Shown piece by piece: positions 17,344 through 27,090 of a stretch of 64,000 nucleotides of DNA. Made by a program: the position numbers and the translations under genes. This DNA comes from Dyadobacter sp. UC 10. Lineage in GTDB: Bacteria > Bacteroidota > Bacteroidia > Cytophagales > Spirosomataceae. The notes below the pieces were generated by a model, which saw nothing but the letters and a program-made list of their open reading frames with translations, searched no databases and was not told where the DNA came from. The stretch is taken from assembly GCF_008369915.1 (NCBI RefSeq), contig NZ_VSRN01000001.1, positions 3,778,501 to 3,842,500 of the forward strand, in the 5' to 3' direction. Position 1 is the stretch's first letter. The number at the start of each line of letters is the position of its first letter.

Positions 17344-18579
17344 ATGGCGTTAAACTATATTTTTGTTGGTTTTTTTGTCATCGCCTTTGCAATCGCCTTT
17401 CTGAAATTCGTGCTGACCGGGGATGTGCAGACATTCAAGGAAGTAACCGAAGGTATGCTTAAAATGGCCGAAGTGGCTGTGATGGATATCGCACTTCCGC
17501 TGACCGGCGTAATGACCTTTTTTCTTGGAATACTGAATGTGGGTGAAAAAGCCGGAATTATCAACCGGCTCGCACGAATTATCGGGCCGTTTTTCAACAA
17601 GCTTTTTCCCGAAGTTCCCAAAGACCACCCTGCCCACGGACAGATGATCATGAACTTCTCTGCGAATTTTTTAGGTTTGGATAATGCCGCCACGCCATTT
17701 GGTTTACGTGCAATGCAAAGTTTGCAGGACCTGAATCCGAGCAAGGATACTGCGTCCAATGCGCAGATCATGTTTCTGGTTTTGCATACGTCCGGCTTGC
17801 AGATTATCCCGCTGTCTATTATTGCGCAGCGGGCAATTCTGGGTGCGGAAAGTCCTTCCGATATATTTATTCCCTGTGTGGTAGGAACTTACATTACCAC
17901 CGTTGTTGCGATGATTATCACTGCAAGCTGGCAGCGGATCAACCTTTTCAACAGGACGATTATGCTCTGGCTGGGCAGTATTACCGCTTTTCTCGCGTTA
18001 CTGCTATGGTACCTCTCCGGTTTGCCGAAAGAGCAAATCGAAACGATCTCCATTTTTGTGGGCAATTCCGTTTTGCTGGCCGTGATAGCCGGGTTTCTTG
18101 GCATTGCTTTGTATAAAAAAATCAACGTATTCGAATCGTTTATTGACGGGGCGAAAGCTGGATTTAGTACGACTGTAATGATTATTCCTTACCTGGTAGG
18201 ACTCCTGGTGGCGATCAGCGCATTCCGTGCCTGCGGCGCAATGGATTACCTGATCGACGGTTTGAAATACCTGTTTGCTCTGACAGGCATGAATACGGAT
18301 TTCACGGATGCATTGCCCGTCGCATTAATGAAACCGCTGAGCGGAAGCGGCGCGCGTGCATTGATGATCGACGCGATGAAGGAATTCGGCCCTGATTCGT
18401 TCGTAGGCAGGCTTGTCTGTATTTTTCAAGGCTCAGCCGATACTACTTTATACATCGTAGCGCTTTACTTTGGCTCAGTCGGGATCAAGAATACGAGATA
18501 TGCGATCGTGGCTGGTTTGATCGCCGATTTCGTGGGCGTTTTGGCGGGAATATGGCTTGGATATTTATTTTTTCACTGA
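17344..18579 (+). CDS. Fused nucleoside-recognition (SpmA-SpmB-like) membrane protein
   Basis: A 411-residue polytopic membrane protein containing two gate/nucleoside-recognition domains. The first (about residues 45-190) holds MDIALPLTGVMTFFLGILNVGEKAG and NFSANFLGLDNAATPFGLRAM. The second (about 255-405) holds GAKAGFSTTVMIIPYLVGLLVAI and LMKPLSGSGARALMIDAMKE. The two halves correspond to the spore maturation proteins SpmA and SpmB, here joined in one chain, as is common in non-sporulating Bacteroidota. It probably moves a small solute across the inner membrane; the substrate is unknown. A terminator follows. Confidence 0.88.
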   Translation: MALNYIFVGFFVIAFAIAFLKFVLTGDVQTFKEVTEGMLKMAEVAVMDIALPLTGVMTFFLGILNVGEKAGIINRLARIIGPFFNKLFPEVPKDHPAHGQMIMNFSANFLGLDNAATPFGLRAMQSLQDLNPSKDTASNAQIMFLVLHTSGLQIIPLSIIAQRAILGAESPSDIFIPCVVGTYITTVVAMIITASWQRINLFNRTIMLWLGSITAFLALLLWYLSGLPKEQIETISIFVGNSVLLAVIAGFLGIALYKKINVFESFIDGAKAGFSTTVMIIPYLVGLLVAISAFRACGAMDYLIDGLKYLFALTGMNTDFTDALPVALMKPLSGSGARALMIDAMKEFGPDSFVGRLVCIFQGSADTTLYIVALYFGSVGIKNTRYAIVAGLIADFVGVLAGIWLGYLFFH

Positions 18580-18619
18580 TTTTGATACTCTTTCAGAATT
18601 ACCCTTTTACCCTGATATG

Positions 18620-18652
18620 CAACCGTCCGTACAAAATGGATGGTTGTTTTTT
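18620..18652 (+). terminator. Rho-independent terminator
   Basis: CAACCGTCC pairs with GGATGGTTG (one G-T wobble) around a 9-nt loop and is followed by six T. It lies 40 bp after the nucleoside-recognition gene. Confidence 0.88.
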
Positions 18653-18693
18653 AGGCTAAACATTAATATTGATCAACTAACTCTGGACGGCCC

Positions 18694-20187
18694 ATGTTAA
18701 ATTCGTTACTAAAATCCGCACTATTCTTCTCCATTATTTGTGCGATTCTTCCAGTAGAAGCTACCCTTGCACAAAAGGATGTAAATCAGCCGGCTAACAC
18801 TTTTTCACTGGAAGATTGCATCAGGATAGCCCTCGAAACGAATCCGCAGGTCAAACAATCCGAACTTACCGTCCAATCCAACAATAACATTTATCAGCAG
18901 TCTAAATGGCAGCGGTGGCCGAGTATCAGTTTCAGTGCTGGCCAGGGATTCAGTTTTGGTAGAAATATTGACCCTTTTACCAACCAATTCGTTCAGCGGA
19001 ATATCAGTTCCAATAATTTCCAGCTGGGCGGGCAGATTACACTTTTCAACGGTTTTCAGATCAAAAACAATATTAAATTCAACGACGCCAACTACCAGGC
19101 GAGCGCGAAAGATCTTGATGCGGCGAGAAACGACATTATGCTCAATGTGGCGCTATCCTATTTGCAGGTGATCACCAACCAGGAGCTGATCGATGTGGCG
19201 CAGTTACAGGTGAATGCTTCTCAATTACAGGTAGAGCGCACTGCCAAGCTGGTAGAAGCGGGTACCCTGGCGGAAAGCAATTTACTCGATCTGAAAGCAC
19301 AGCTGGCAAATGACGAACTCACGCTCGTAAATGCGCAAAATAACCTGGAAACCGCAAAGCTGAACCTGAAACAATACATGAATATGCCCGGCAGTGAGGA
19401 TATTCATGTAGTAAAAATAGAAGTGAAAGATCCGTCCCTGCAAGCTTATGACGCTACGATCCAGGAGATTTACGAAACGGCATTGAACAACCTGCCGCAA
19501 ATGAAGGCCGCTAATATGCGCATCGAAGCGGCCAAAACCAATGTAGATCTTGCCAGAGGCGCGGGAATGCCTTCGCTCACATTGAGTGGAGGAATTAATA
19601 CTGCGTTTTCGAGTGTGGCGCCAAAAGAGAGATTTGTTTCCGATGGCTCGGGGGAAACAGTTACCGAGGTTGTATCGCCTACCAACTATATTGTTTTGAA
19701 CGACCAGCAGCTGCCGATCGTACAGAAAGTGACTACGCAAAATGGTGCCCTGCGCACGTTTGGTTATCTCGATCAGCTGAACTTTAACAGAAACTCAGCT
19801 ATCAATCTGAATCTGAACATTCCGATTTTTACCAATTTCAGAGTCAAATACAATATTGCGAATGCGAAAATCCAGCAGAAAACCTATGAATACCAGGCGC
19901 AGCAGGTACAGCTGACCATCCGCAAGAATGTGGAGCAAGCTTATATCGATATGACCAATGCCGCGAAACGGTACTCGGCAACCGCCAATCAGGTGAGGGC
20001 ATTGCAGGAAACGTTCAGGGTTTCGCAGGTGCGTTTCGACGTGGGCGCGATCAATTCGGTTGAGTATAATATTGCCAAGGCCAATCTTGACCGGGCGAAC
20101 GGTAATCTGGTGCAAACTAAATACGACTATGTTTTCAGGACTAAAATCCTTGATTTCTACATGAACCGCCCGCTTTCGGATTTTTGA
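18694..20187 (+). CDS. TolC family outer-membrane efflux protein
   Basis: A 497-residue protein with a signal peptide and the two outer-membrane-efflux repeats of TolC. The first starts at FSLEDCIRIALETNPQVKQSE (about residue 36). The second starts with IQEIYETALNNLPQMKAANMRIEAA (about residue 260). Long amphipathic helices rich in Ala, Asn and Gln form the periplasmic tunnel. The second repeat is interrupted by an insertion (about residues 300-350) carrying a Ser/Gly/Val-rich loop. It forms a two-gene operon with the adaptor 54 bp downstream. Confidence 0.93.
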   Translation: MLNSLLKSALFFSIICAILPVEATLAQKDVNQPANTFSLEDCIRIALETNPQVKQSELTVQSNNNIYQQSKWQRWPSISFSAGQGFSFGRNIDPFTNQFVQRNISSNNFQLGGQITLFNGFQIKNNIKFNDANYQASAKDLDAARNDIMLNVALSYLQVITNQELIDVAQLQVNASQLQVERTAKLVEAGTLAESNLLDLKAQLANDELTLVNAQNNLETAKLNLKQYMNMPGSEDIHVVKIEVKDPSLQAYDATIQEIYETALNNLPQMKAANMRIEAAKTNVDLARGAGMPSLTLSGGINTAFSSVAPKERFVSDGSGETVTEVVSPTNYIVLNDQQLPIVQKVTTQNGALRTFGYLDQLNFNRNSAINLNLNIPIFTNFRVKYNIANAKIQQKTYEYQAQQVQLTIRKNVEQAYIDMTNAAKRYSATANQVRALQETFRVSQVRFDVGAINSVEYNIAKANLDRANGNLVQTKYDYVFRTKILDFYMNRPLSDF

Positions 20188-20241
20188 TCATAAAAACCCT
20201 CATTCATTACAACAAACAATCATTAATGTAACCCCAATCAT

Positions 20242-21669
20242 ATGGCACGTAAATCTTCAAAACGAATCTGGTGGATCACAGCAGGTCTTGTATTACTTCT
20301 CGTCGCTGGTTTGTTTGGGGCCAAGCAGGCGGGTTACATAGGCAAGCCGAAAACCACGGAAGTTGAATACGCGACTGTGGGGAAAACGGATATTATCGAG
20401 CGGGTGACAGCTTCGGGTAAGGTACAGCCGGAAGTGGAAGTGAAACTGAGTCCCGATGTTTCGGGTGAAATTATCAGTTTGAATGTCGCAGAGGGCGATT
20501 CGGTTTCGAAGGGTCAGTTACTTTTAAAAATCCGTCCCGACAACTACGAATCCTTAATGGCGCGTGCACAGGCTGCGGTGAATTCCAGCAAGGCCAACTA
20601 CGAGCAGACAAAAGCCATGGTAGCGCAGGCAGAAGCCAGGCTGGTGCAGGCCAAAGCCAATTTCGACCGGAACAAAAAACTTTTCAATGACAAGGTAATA
20701 TCCGCGGCGGACTTTGAGCAATTCTCCTCCACCTATGGCGTTGCTCTGCAAGACCTTGAATCCGCAAAGGCGAATGTATCCGCTGCGCTCTACAATATTA
20801 AAAGTGCAGAAGCCAGTATGCGCGACGCAGCAGAAAACCTTCGCAAAACCAGCATTTTTGCACCGGTAAGCGGCATTATTTCGCTTTTGAATGTAGAAGC
20901 TGGCGAGCGAGTGGTAGGTACCTCCCAAATGGCCGGTACCGAGATGATGCGCATTGCCAACCTTGCCAATATGGAAGTGAGAGTGAATGTGAATGAAAAT
21001 GATATTGTGCGGGTTTCGCTGGGTGATACAGCTGAAATCGATGTGGATGCGTATAGTTCATCTGGACGCAAGTTCAGGGGGATCGTGAAGGAAATAGCGA
21101 ATACAGCTGCCGGCCTGGCCTCTTCGACGGCTTCCAGCTCATCAGTATCCAGTACTTCGGCAGATGCAGTGACCGAATTTGAAGTGAAGGTGAAAATATT
21201 GAACGAATCTTTCAGCGACCTGATGTCGTCGCGGACCAAAAAGTCCTATCCGTTCAAACCGGGTATGACGGCTTCCGTCGATATCATCACCGATCGTAAA
21301 AACGGTGTGATTTCAGTCCCGATCGCAGCGGTAACAACCCGTAGCAATACCCCTCCTGCCGGAGCACCTTCAGGCCCGGCTCAAGACAATGGAGGTTCGG
21401 AAGAAGACGATAAAAAACCCAAGAAAGAGGTTGTTATTAAAGAAGTTGTATTTGTCGATGTAAATGGAAAGGCGGAGTCGAAAGAAGTGAAAACGGGTAT
21501 CAGCGATTTTGAAAATATCGAGATCCTTTCGGGCTTGAAACCCGGCGACAAAATTATCTCCGGACCTTACATTGCAGTGTCTAAAAATCTCAACAATGGC
21601 GACCTGGTAGAAAAAAAGAAGGAAGAGGTGAAAAAAGACGAAAAAAAATCAAATGAAAACGCAAACTGA
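20242..21669 (+). CDS. Periplasmic adaptor (membrane fusion) protein of an efflux system
   Basis: A 475-residue HlyD/MacA-type adaptor. It has one N-terminal membrane helix (ITAGLVLLLVAGLFGAK), a lipoyl half-domain (VKLSPDVSGEIISLNVAEGD), a coiled-coil hairpin (about residues 100-200, rich in Ala, Lys and Gln), the second lipoyl half (IFAPVSGIISLLNVEAGERV), then a beta-barrel domain. The C-terminus is a Lys/Glu-rich tail (EKKKEEVKKDEKK). The best relatives are MacA-like adaptors, which usually precede a MacB ABC permease. Here a terminator and gpsA follow instead, so the inner-membrane pump must be encoded elsewhere. Confidence 0.92.
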   Translation: MARKSSKRIWWITAGLVLLLVAGLFGAKQAGYIGKPKTTEVEYATVGKTDIIERVTASGKVQPEVEVKLSPDVSGEIISLNVAEGDSVSKGQLLLKIRPDNYESLMARAQAAVNSSKANYEQTKAMVAQAEARLVQAKANFDRNKKLFNDKVISAADFEQFSSTYGVALQDLESAKANVSAALYNIKSAEASMRDAAENLRKTSIFAPVSGIISLLNVEAGERVVGTSQMAGTEMMRIANLANMEVRVNVNENDIVRVSLGDTAEIDVDAYSSSGRKFRGIVKEIANTAAGLASSTASSSSVSSTSADAVTEFEVKVKILNESFSDLMSSRTKKSYPFKPGMTASVDIITDRKNGVISVPIAAVTTRSNTPPAGAPSGPAQDNGGSEEDDKKPKKEVVIKEVVFVDVNGKAESKEVKTGISDFENIEILSGLKPGDKIISGPYIAVSKNLNNGDLVEKKKEEVKKDEKKSNENAN

Positions 21670-21716
21670 TACGTTGTAAAAAAGTAATAAGTTCGATTTA
21701 GTTTAGGTTAAAAAGG

Positions 21717-21749
21717 AAAATCCTTGCGGCTTTGCTGCAAGGATTTTTT
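21717..21749 (+). terminator. Strong Rho-independent terminator
   Basis: A 14-bp stem, AAAATCCTTGCGGC with GCTGCAAGGATTTT (one G-T wobble), closes on a TTT loop and runs into T. It ends the TolC/adaptor operon. The remaining 210 bp before gpsA hold no gene that I can see. Confidence 0.92.
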
Positions 21750-21961
21750 ATGCCTAAACACTGAGGTTGTAGGTAAGCAGTTAGCAATGAGCTAATTAGC
21801 TTATCTTGCGTTTAAGACCTTCCAACGATTCTGCAACTACTACCAGATAACACCTGCAAAACAATAGCCTCAATTTTGTAGTTTCTGTCAAAAACTTCTC
21901 ATTTTTGAAACCAGCCCGGATTGTTAGCTTTTGGGTCGAATTGGTTTAGAACATCTATTGC

Positions 21962-22969
21962 ATGAGTTTTTTAAATGGAACAAAAATAGCCGTGATAGGC
22001 GGTGGCAGCTGGGCGACTGCGCTGATCAAGATATTATGCGAACAAAATAATGTCCAGATCCGGTGGTGGCTGCGCAATCAGAACGATATTGAGCATATCA
22101 GGAAATACCACCACAATCCGAGCTACCTCAGCGACGTGGTATTGCAGCCCAAAAAAATCAAGGTGTTTGAAAAAACGACCGATGCAGTCAAAGGAGCAGA
22201 TTATGTGATTTTGGCGATCCCGGCTGCATTCATAGAGGAAGCTTTGCAGGATTTGTCCCTCAAACACTTAGAGGGCAAAAGGATCGTATCAGCGATCAAG
22301 GGAATGATCCCCGGTCAGAATATCCTGATCACCGACTGGGCTTCGGAAAGGTTTGGTATTGAACTCAAAGACACCTGCGTGATCGCAGGTCCCTGTCACG
22401 CCGAGGAAGTGGCGCTCGAAAAACAATCCTACCTGTCCATCGCCTCCACCGAATGCCCGGCAGCGGAAGATTTTGCGAAATTAATGACCTGTCGATACGT
22501 AGCCGCCAATCCGCTCGACGATCTGTACGGGGTGGAATATGCAGCGATTATGAAAAACATTATCGCGCTTGCCTGCGGCATCACACACGGATTGGGTTAC
22601 GGGGATAATTTCCAGGCGGTGCTTGTATCAAATGCCATGCAGGAGATAGGTAACCTCGTAACTGCCCTCGACAAACGCGAACGAAACCTGAGCTCTTCCG
22701 CTTACCTCGGCGACTTATTGGTGACCGCCTACTCGCAGTTTAGCCGGAACCGGCTATTCGGTAATATGATCGGCCGCGGATATAGTGTGAAGGCGGCGCA
22801 GCTGGAAATGAAGATGATCGCGGAAGGTTATTACGCTACCAAAAGTATCTATGAAATCAATAAATTATATCATGTTAATCTGCCCATTACTCACGCGGTT
22901 TTCCGGATTTTATACGAAGAACAAGCGCCCGGAATGGTGATGGACGATTTGAAGAAATTGTTGAAGTAA
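21962..22969 (+). CDS. gpsA: NAD(P)H-dependent glycerol-3-phosphate dehydrogenase
   Basis: A 335-residue enzyme that reduces dihydroxyacetone phosphate to sn-glycerol 3-phosphate for phospholipid synthesis. The Rossmann motif IAVIGGGSWATALIK is at the N-terminus. VSAIKGMIPG, VIAGPCHAEEVA and the catalytic-lysine segment YAAIMKNIIALACGI are all present, as is SSAYLGDLLVTAYSQFSRN. Length matches the family. It is followed 58 bp later by a lipoprotein gene that looks functionally unrelated. Confidence 0.95.
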   Translation: MSFLNGTKIAVIGGGSWATALIKILCEQNNVQIRWWLRNQNDIEHIRKYHHNPSYLSDVVLQPKKIKVFEKTTDAVKGADYVILAIPAAFIEEALQDLSLKHLEGKRIVSAIKGMIPGQNILITDWASERFGIELKDTCVIAGPCHAEEVALEKQSYLSIASTECPAAEDFAKLMTCRYVAANPLDDLYGVEYAAIMKNIIALACGITHGLGYGDNFQAVLVSNAMQEIGNLVTALDKRERNLSSSAYLGDLLVTAYSQFSRNRLFGNMIGRGYSVKAAQLEMKMIAEGYYATKSIYEINKLYHVNLPITHAVFRILYEEQAPGMVMDDLKKLLK

Positions 22970-23027
22970 ATAGCCCATTTGTTTGGAAAAAAGGTATTTT
23001 CCAAACATCGTATCCTTTAATCATATC

Positions 23028-24143
23028 ATGCGCATTACAAAAAATCTTTCTGCCGGCCTGGCTGCGTCGCTATTGGCCGCGACCGTATTGCTGGCATCCT
23101 GCAACTCGAAAAAGTCGGAAACGGCAAAGGAAGAAGTGGCCGATTCGCTATCATCCAGCAAAGAATTCGTATTTGGTGACGACCGCCCCTTCCCGCAATG
23201 TCACGCATCTACATTAGTCCGCCTGGACGACGGCGAATTTCTGATCGCCTGGTTTGGCGGTACCGAGGAGAAAAATCCGGATGTCGGTATCTGGGTATCA
23301 AAAGGAAGGCCGGGCAAATGGAGTACGCCGGTAGAAGTTGCTAAAATTCGCGAAGACGCACACTGGAACCCCGTTTTGCAAAAAACAGCAGATGGAAAAG
23401 TGACCCTGTATTTCAAAGTGGGCAAAGAGATCGCGCATTGGGAAACATGGGTGAAAACTTCTACCGACAATGGGAATACCTGGTCGGAAGCTTATGAGCT
23501 GGTAACTGGCGATAAAGGTGGAAGAGGCCCCGTTAAAAATAAATTGATTGAACTTTCAAATGGCGACTGGCTGGCTGGCTCTTCTAATGAAGTGAATCGC
23601 TGGGAGGTTTTTGTAGACAGAAGTACCGACAAAGGCAAAACCTGGAAAGAAAGTCCTTATTTCAAGATCGATACCGCGCAAATCAAAGGAAAAGGCGCTA
23701 TTCAGCCTACACTTTGGGAATCTACTCCGGGTAATATCCATATGCTTGTGCGTACAACCGGCGGCGTGATTGCACGCAGTGATTCGAAGGATTTTGGTAA
23801 AACGTGGTCCGAGATCAAAAAAACAGATCTGCCTAATCCAAACAGCGGCATTGACGTTGCAAAACTGACTGACGGAACTTTGGTACTTGCCTACAATCCC
23901 GACAACGAAAACTGGGGTTCCCGCTCGCCGCTTTCGCTGATCTTGTCTTATGATAATGGTAAAAACTGGACAGATAAGATCGATATTGCAACCGGCAAAA
24001 AGGAGGATGAATATTCTTATCCAGCTATTATCAGCTTCGGCGATTCTGTGGCGGTAACTTATACATTTAACCGCCAGAAAATCGCATTCTGGTCGGGTAG
24101 CAAGCAGGATATTGTGGAGTTGGCCAAAAAAACCAAGAACTAG
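23028..24143 (+). CDS. BNR-repeat exo-sialidase-like lipoprotein
   Basis: A 371-residue six-bladed beta-propeller protein of the sialidase-like fold. It begins with a lipoprotein signal whose lipobox is LLASC, which fixes the start at MRITKN. A TTG 45 bp upstream is in frame but would bury the signal. Asp-box-like repeats are visible: STDNGNTWSE, STDKGKTWKE, SKDFGKTWSE and SYDNGKNWTD. The sialidase arginine region (FPQCHASTLVRLDDGEFLIAWFGG) resembles the putative neuraminidase/BNR_2 group, which may act on other glycosides. It is anchored to a membrane facing the periplasm or the cell surface. Confidence 0.85.
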   Translation: MRITKNLSAGLAASLLAATVLLASCNSKKSETAKEEVADSLSSSKEFVFGDDRPFPQCHASTLVRLDDGEFLIAWFGGTEEKNPDVGIWVSKGRPGKWSTPVEVAKIREDAHWNPVLQKTADGKVTLYFKVGKEIAHWETWVKTSTDNGNTWSEAYELVTGDKGGRGPVKNKLIELSNGDWLAGSSNEVNRWEVFVDRSTDKGKTWKESPYFKIDTAQIKGKGAIQPTLWESTPGNIHMLVRTTGGVIARSDSKDFGKTWSEIKKTDLPNPNSGIDVAKLTDGTLVLAYNPDNENWGSRSPLSLILSYDNGKNWTDKIDIATGKKEDEYSYPAIISFGDSVAVTYTFNRQKIAFWSGSKQDIVELAKKTKN

Positions 24144-25282
24144 TAACCCATTAGTTCCAGATCGTAGGATTCGAACATTTCGACTTTCTTACCCATTTTT
24201 TTCTGGATGATCTTGAAATGGTGCACGTCTTCGGGGCAGATCAGTGAAATGGCCTGTCCCGAAGCTTCGGCCCGCCCGGTTCTCCCGATCCGGTGCACGT
24301 AATCCTTCGGTGAGCGTGGCAGCTCGAAATTGATCACATAAGGCAGAAATTGAATGTCGATACCACGCGCCACCAGATCAGTCGCCACCAATACCATCAG
24401 TTTTCCCGATTTGAATTTGTTCAAAGCCTCCGTTCTTGCACCCTGGCTTTTCTTACTGTGCATGGCCATCGCCTGAATTCCGTTCTTGTTTAGTTTTTCC
24501 ACAAGATTGTCAGCTGTCCGCGTGGCAGAAACGAACACCAAAACCTGCTGCATTTCCTGCGTTTTGATCAGATACCGCAGTAAAGGCCCGCGTCGGTCGG
24601 GATCGACGAAATAGGCTGTCTGTTTGATTTGATCTATATGCTGCTCTTCCTCTTCGATCTCAATGCGGACCGGATCTTTCAACTGCGTTTTGTTGATCTG
24701 ATCAATTTCATCACCTAATGTCGCTGAAAACAGAATGCTCTGCCGCTTTTTAGGCAATAGAAACAAGATATCCTTCATTTCGTCCGCAAACCCCAGGTTC
24801 AGCATTTTGTCGGCTTCATCCAAAACCAGAATCTGTGTTTGCGAGATATTGAGGGCTTTGTAAGAAAGCAGATCAAGTAGCCTGCCGGGAGTCGCAACGA
24901 GAATTTCGACACCTTGTAAGCCGATCATTTGCGGATTGATAGAAACACCGCCGTAAACAGCCAGCGTCTTCACTTTTCGGGGAAGCCTTTCTCCAAAAGT
25001 CTGGAAAACAACGCCTACCTGCACGGCGAGCTCCCTTGTTGGTACTAAAATCAATGCGGATATATGCCGGTTTGGAGCGGCTGGCATTTTTTGAAATAAT
25101 TCAAGAATAGGCAAAACAAAACTCGCTGTCTTACCTGAACCCGTTTTCGCAATGCCCAAAACATCATTTCCTTTCAGTATGGCAGGAATTGCAGCCTCCT
25201 GAATAGGGTAAGGTTGAGTATAATTCTGTTCAGCGATGGTTTTTAGTAATGGTTCAGACAAGCCAAGAGATTCGAAAGACAT
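24140..25282 (-). CDS. DEAD-box ATP-dependent RNA helicase (RhlE-like)
   Basis: A 380-residue helicase core without the usual long basic C-terminal tail. In order it has a Q motif (YTQPYPIQEAAIP), motif I (AKTGSGKTASF), PTREL, GG, TPGR, DEAD in LVLDEADKML, SAT, and the second RecA domain with ATDLVARGID and HRIGRTGR. Such enzymes unwind short RNA duplexes in ribosome assembly and mRNA decay, often after cold shock. Its stop codon overlaps that of the convergent BNR gene by the palindrome CTAG. Confidence 0.94.
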   Translation of the reverse strand: MSFESLGLSEPLLKTIAEQNYTQPYPIQEAAIPAILKGNDVLGIAKTGSGKTASFVLPILELFQKMPAAPNRHISALILVPTRELAVQVGVVFQTFGERLPRKVKTLAVYGGVSINPQMIGLQGVEILVATPGRLLDLLSYKALNISQTQILVLDEADKMLNLGFADEMKDILFLLPKKRQSILFSATLGDEIDQINKTQLKDPVRIEIEEEEQHIDQIKQTAYFVDPDRRGPLLRYLIKTQEMQQVLVFVSATRTADNLVEKLNKNGIQAMAMHSKKSQGARTEALNKFKSGKLMVLVATDLVARGIDIQFLPYVINFELPRSPKDYVHRIGRTGRAEASGQAISLICPEDVHHFKIIQKKMGKKVEMFESYDLELMGY

Positions 25283-25408
25283 ATGTTTTCAGCCGGTTAA
25301 TCGGTTATTTAAAAGAGCGCAAAGATACCATTACCTGGAAACATATTGGTCAAAACGTCTGACGATAGCCTGATACAGCACATTACGAACATTTATCTCC
25401 TTATCACA

Positions 25409-27001
25409 ATGTCTTACAATCGCCGGGAGTTTTTACAGCAATTAGGATTTGGCGCGCTTCAATTGGGAGTTTTAAGCGCAATACCTGCCTCTTCCTGGGC
25501 GGCAGTACCTTCTTATGGTCAGCTCACCAGGAGTTCTCCCGAAGCGCAGGGCGTTTCTGCCAAGGGAATCCTGGATTTTGTAAATGCGGTGGAAGCCGAA
25601 AAGCTTAATTTGCACAGTTTGATGGTCTTGCGGCAGGGAAAAGTAGTGGCGGAAGGCTGGTGGGCACCCTACAACCCTGAGCTACGTCACACCTTGTATT
25701 CACTGAGCAAAAGCTTCACCTCTACGGCGATCGGCCTGGCAGTTGCGGAAGGGAAATTGAAAGTGGAGGATAAAGTAATTTCATTTTTTCCTGATGAAAA
25801 ACCGGCCACTATCAGTGCGAATCTGGCTGCCATGCGGGTGAAAGATCTGCTCACGATGTCAACCGGACATGATAAGGATACAACCGGGTCGGTTCGGGGA
25901 GGTGATAATAAAAACTGGGTGAAATCTTTTCTGGCGCTGCCCGTGGAACACGAGCCGGGGACATTTTTCGTCTATAATAGCGGCGCTACCTACATGCTTT
26001 CCGCAATCATTCAGAAAATTACCGGTCAGACACTTTTGCAATATCTCAAACCAAGATTGTTTGATCCACTGGTCATTGAGGGAATGGATTGGGAGGTCGA
26101 CCCGAACGGAATTAATACAGGCGGTTGGGGATTAAGGGTCAAAACGGAGGACATTGCCAAGTTTGGTCAGTTATATCTGCAAAAAGGGGAATGGAATGGC
26201 AAGCAGCTTATTCCTGCGGCGTGGGTGGAGGAAGCTACCCGCTCGCATATCCAATCCAAGGGCGGCTCCCGGCCTCAGGAGGAAAACGACTGGCTGCAAG
26301 GTTACGGTTACCAGTTCTGGCGTTGCAGAAATGGCGCCTACCGCGGCGACGGAGCTTATGGACAGTATTGCATTGTGCTTCCCAAAGAAGATATGGTAGT
26401 GGCAATTACAAGCGAAACCGGGAATATGCAGGCGATACTAGATCATGTATGGAATCATATATTGAAGTCGGTAAAGGGAACCGGCGTGCCTTCGGACAAA
26501 GAAGAGCAGGCGCAGTTACAGAAAAAGCTGGGCACGCTTGCACTGCCGCTTACGTCGGGAAAACCAACCGCTGAACTGGCTGCGAAACTGAAAGAAAAGA
26601 GCTTCTCAATAGCGGACAACAGTTTAAAAATCAAGAGGGTATCGTTTGACTTTGATAAAGGCTGGTGTCTTTTCAGGATGAACGATGACAGAGGCGAACA
26701 TCTGGTAGTGAACGGGTTAGGGAACTGGAAAATAGGGTTAACCGATTTGTCGACGATGCCATTGAAACTGGTATTGACTCCGGTTCCGGGTGAAAAATTG
26801 ACGAAAATCGCCTGCAACGGAGCCTGGATCGATGACAGTACCTTTGAAATGACCTGGCGGTTTATCGAAACTGCGCATTACGAAACGGTACGCTGCAAGT
26901 TTGAAGGGGATAATTTGCAAATAGAGTTTAAAAGAAGCCTCGCGATTTTAGGAAATACGAAAGACAGCCGGCCGGTTTTGAAAGGCAAAATGCTCACCTG
27001 A
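25409..27001 (+). CDS. Serine hydrolase, class C beta-lactamase/esterase family
   Basis: A 530-residue exported protein with a Tat-like signal (SYNRREFLQQLGFGALQLGV), which makes the ATG at MSYNRRE the likely start rather than an in-frame codon 63 bp upstream. The beta-lactamase-fold motifs are SxxK in LYSLSKSFTS, YxN-like FVYNSGA, and a late GDGAYGQY stretch in place of KTG. A C-terminal beta domain of about 150 residues follows, as in penicillin-binding-protein-related hydrolases. It may act on cell-wall peptides or small esters; resistance to beta-lactams cannot be inferred. Confidence 0.9.
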   Translation: MSYNRREFLQQLGFGALQLGVLSAIPASSWAAVPSYGQLTRSSPEAQGVSAKGILDFVNAVEAEKLNLHSLMVLRQGKVVAEGWWAPYNPELRHTLYSLSKSFTSTAIGLAVAEGKLKVEDKVISFFPDEKPATISANLAAMRVKDLLTMSTGHDKDTTGSVRGGDNKNWVKSFLALPVEHEPGTFFVYNSGATYMLSAIIQKITGQTLLQYLKPRLFDPLVIEGMDWEVDPNGINTGGWGLRVKTEDIAKFGQLYLQKGEWNGKQLIPAAWVEEATRSHIQSKGGSRPQEENDWLQGYGYQFWRCRNGAYRGDGAYGQYCIVLPKEDMVVAITSETGNMQAILDHVWNHILKSVKGTGVPSDKEEQAQLQKKLGTLALPLTSGKPTAELAAKLKEKSFSIADNSLKIKRVSFDFDKGWCLFRMNDDRGEHLVVNGLGNWKIGLTDLSTMPLKLVLTPVPGEKLTKIACNGAWIDDSTFEMTWRFIETAHYETVRCKFEGDNLQIEFKRSLAILGNTKDSRPVLKGKMLT

Positions 27002-27023
27002 TATTTACAATATTACAACACGG

Positions 27024-27048
27024 AAAGCGGATCTCGTTCCGCTTTTTT
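27024..27048 (+). terminator. Rho-independent terminator
   Basis: AAAGCGGA pairs with TCCGCTTT around a 6-nt loop and is followed by T. It lies just after the serine hydrolase gene. Confidence 0.88.
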
Positions 27049-27090
27049 GTATTACTTTAAAGCCAAAATTTTAATTAAAAAATCCATTTT

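Noticed and set aside
21750-21961. A possible small gene or riboswitch before gpsA
   Set aside because: No open frame with coding character and no conserved fold can be seen; it looks like an ordinary A+T-rich promoter region.
24160-24190. A tRNA T-loop-like GATTCGAAC string
   Set aside because: It lies inside the coding sequence of the DEAD-box helicase, and no acceptor stem or D-arm surrounds it. I saw no tRNA anywhere in the window.
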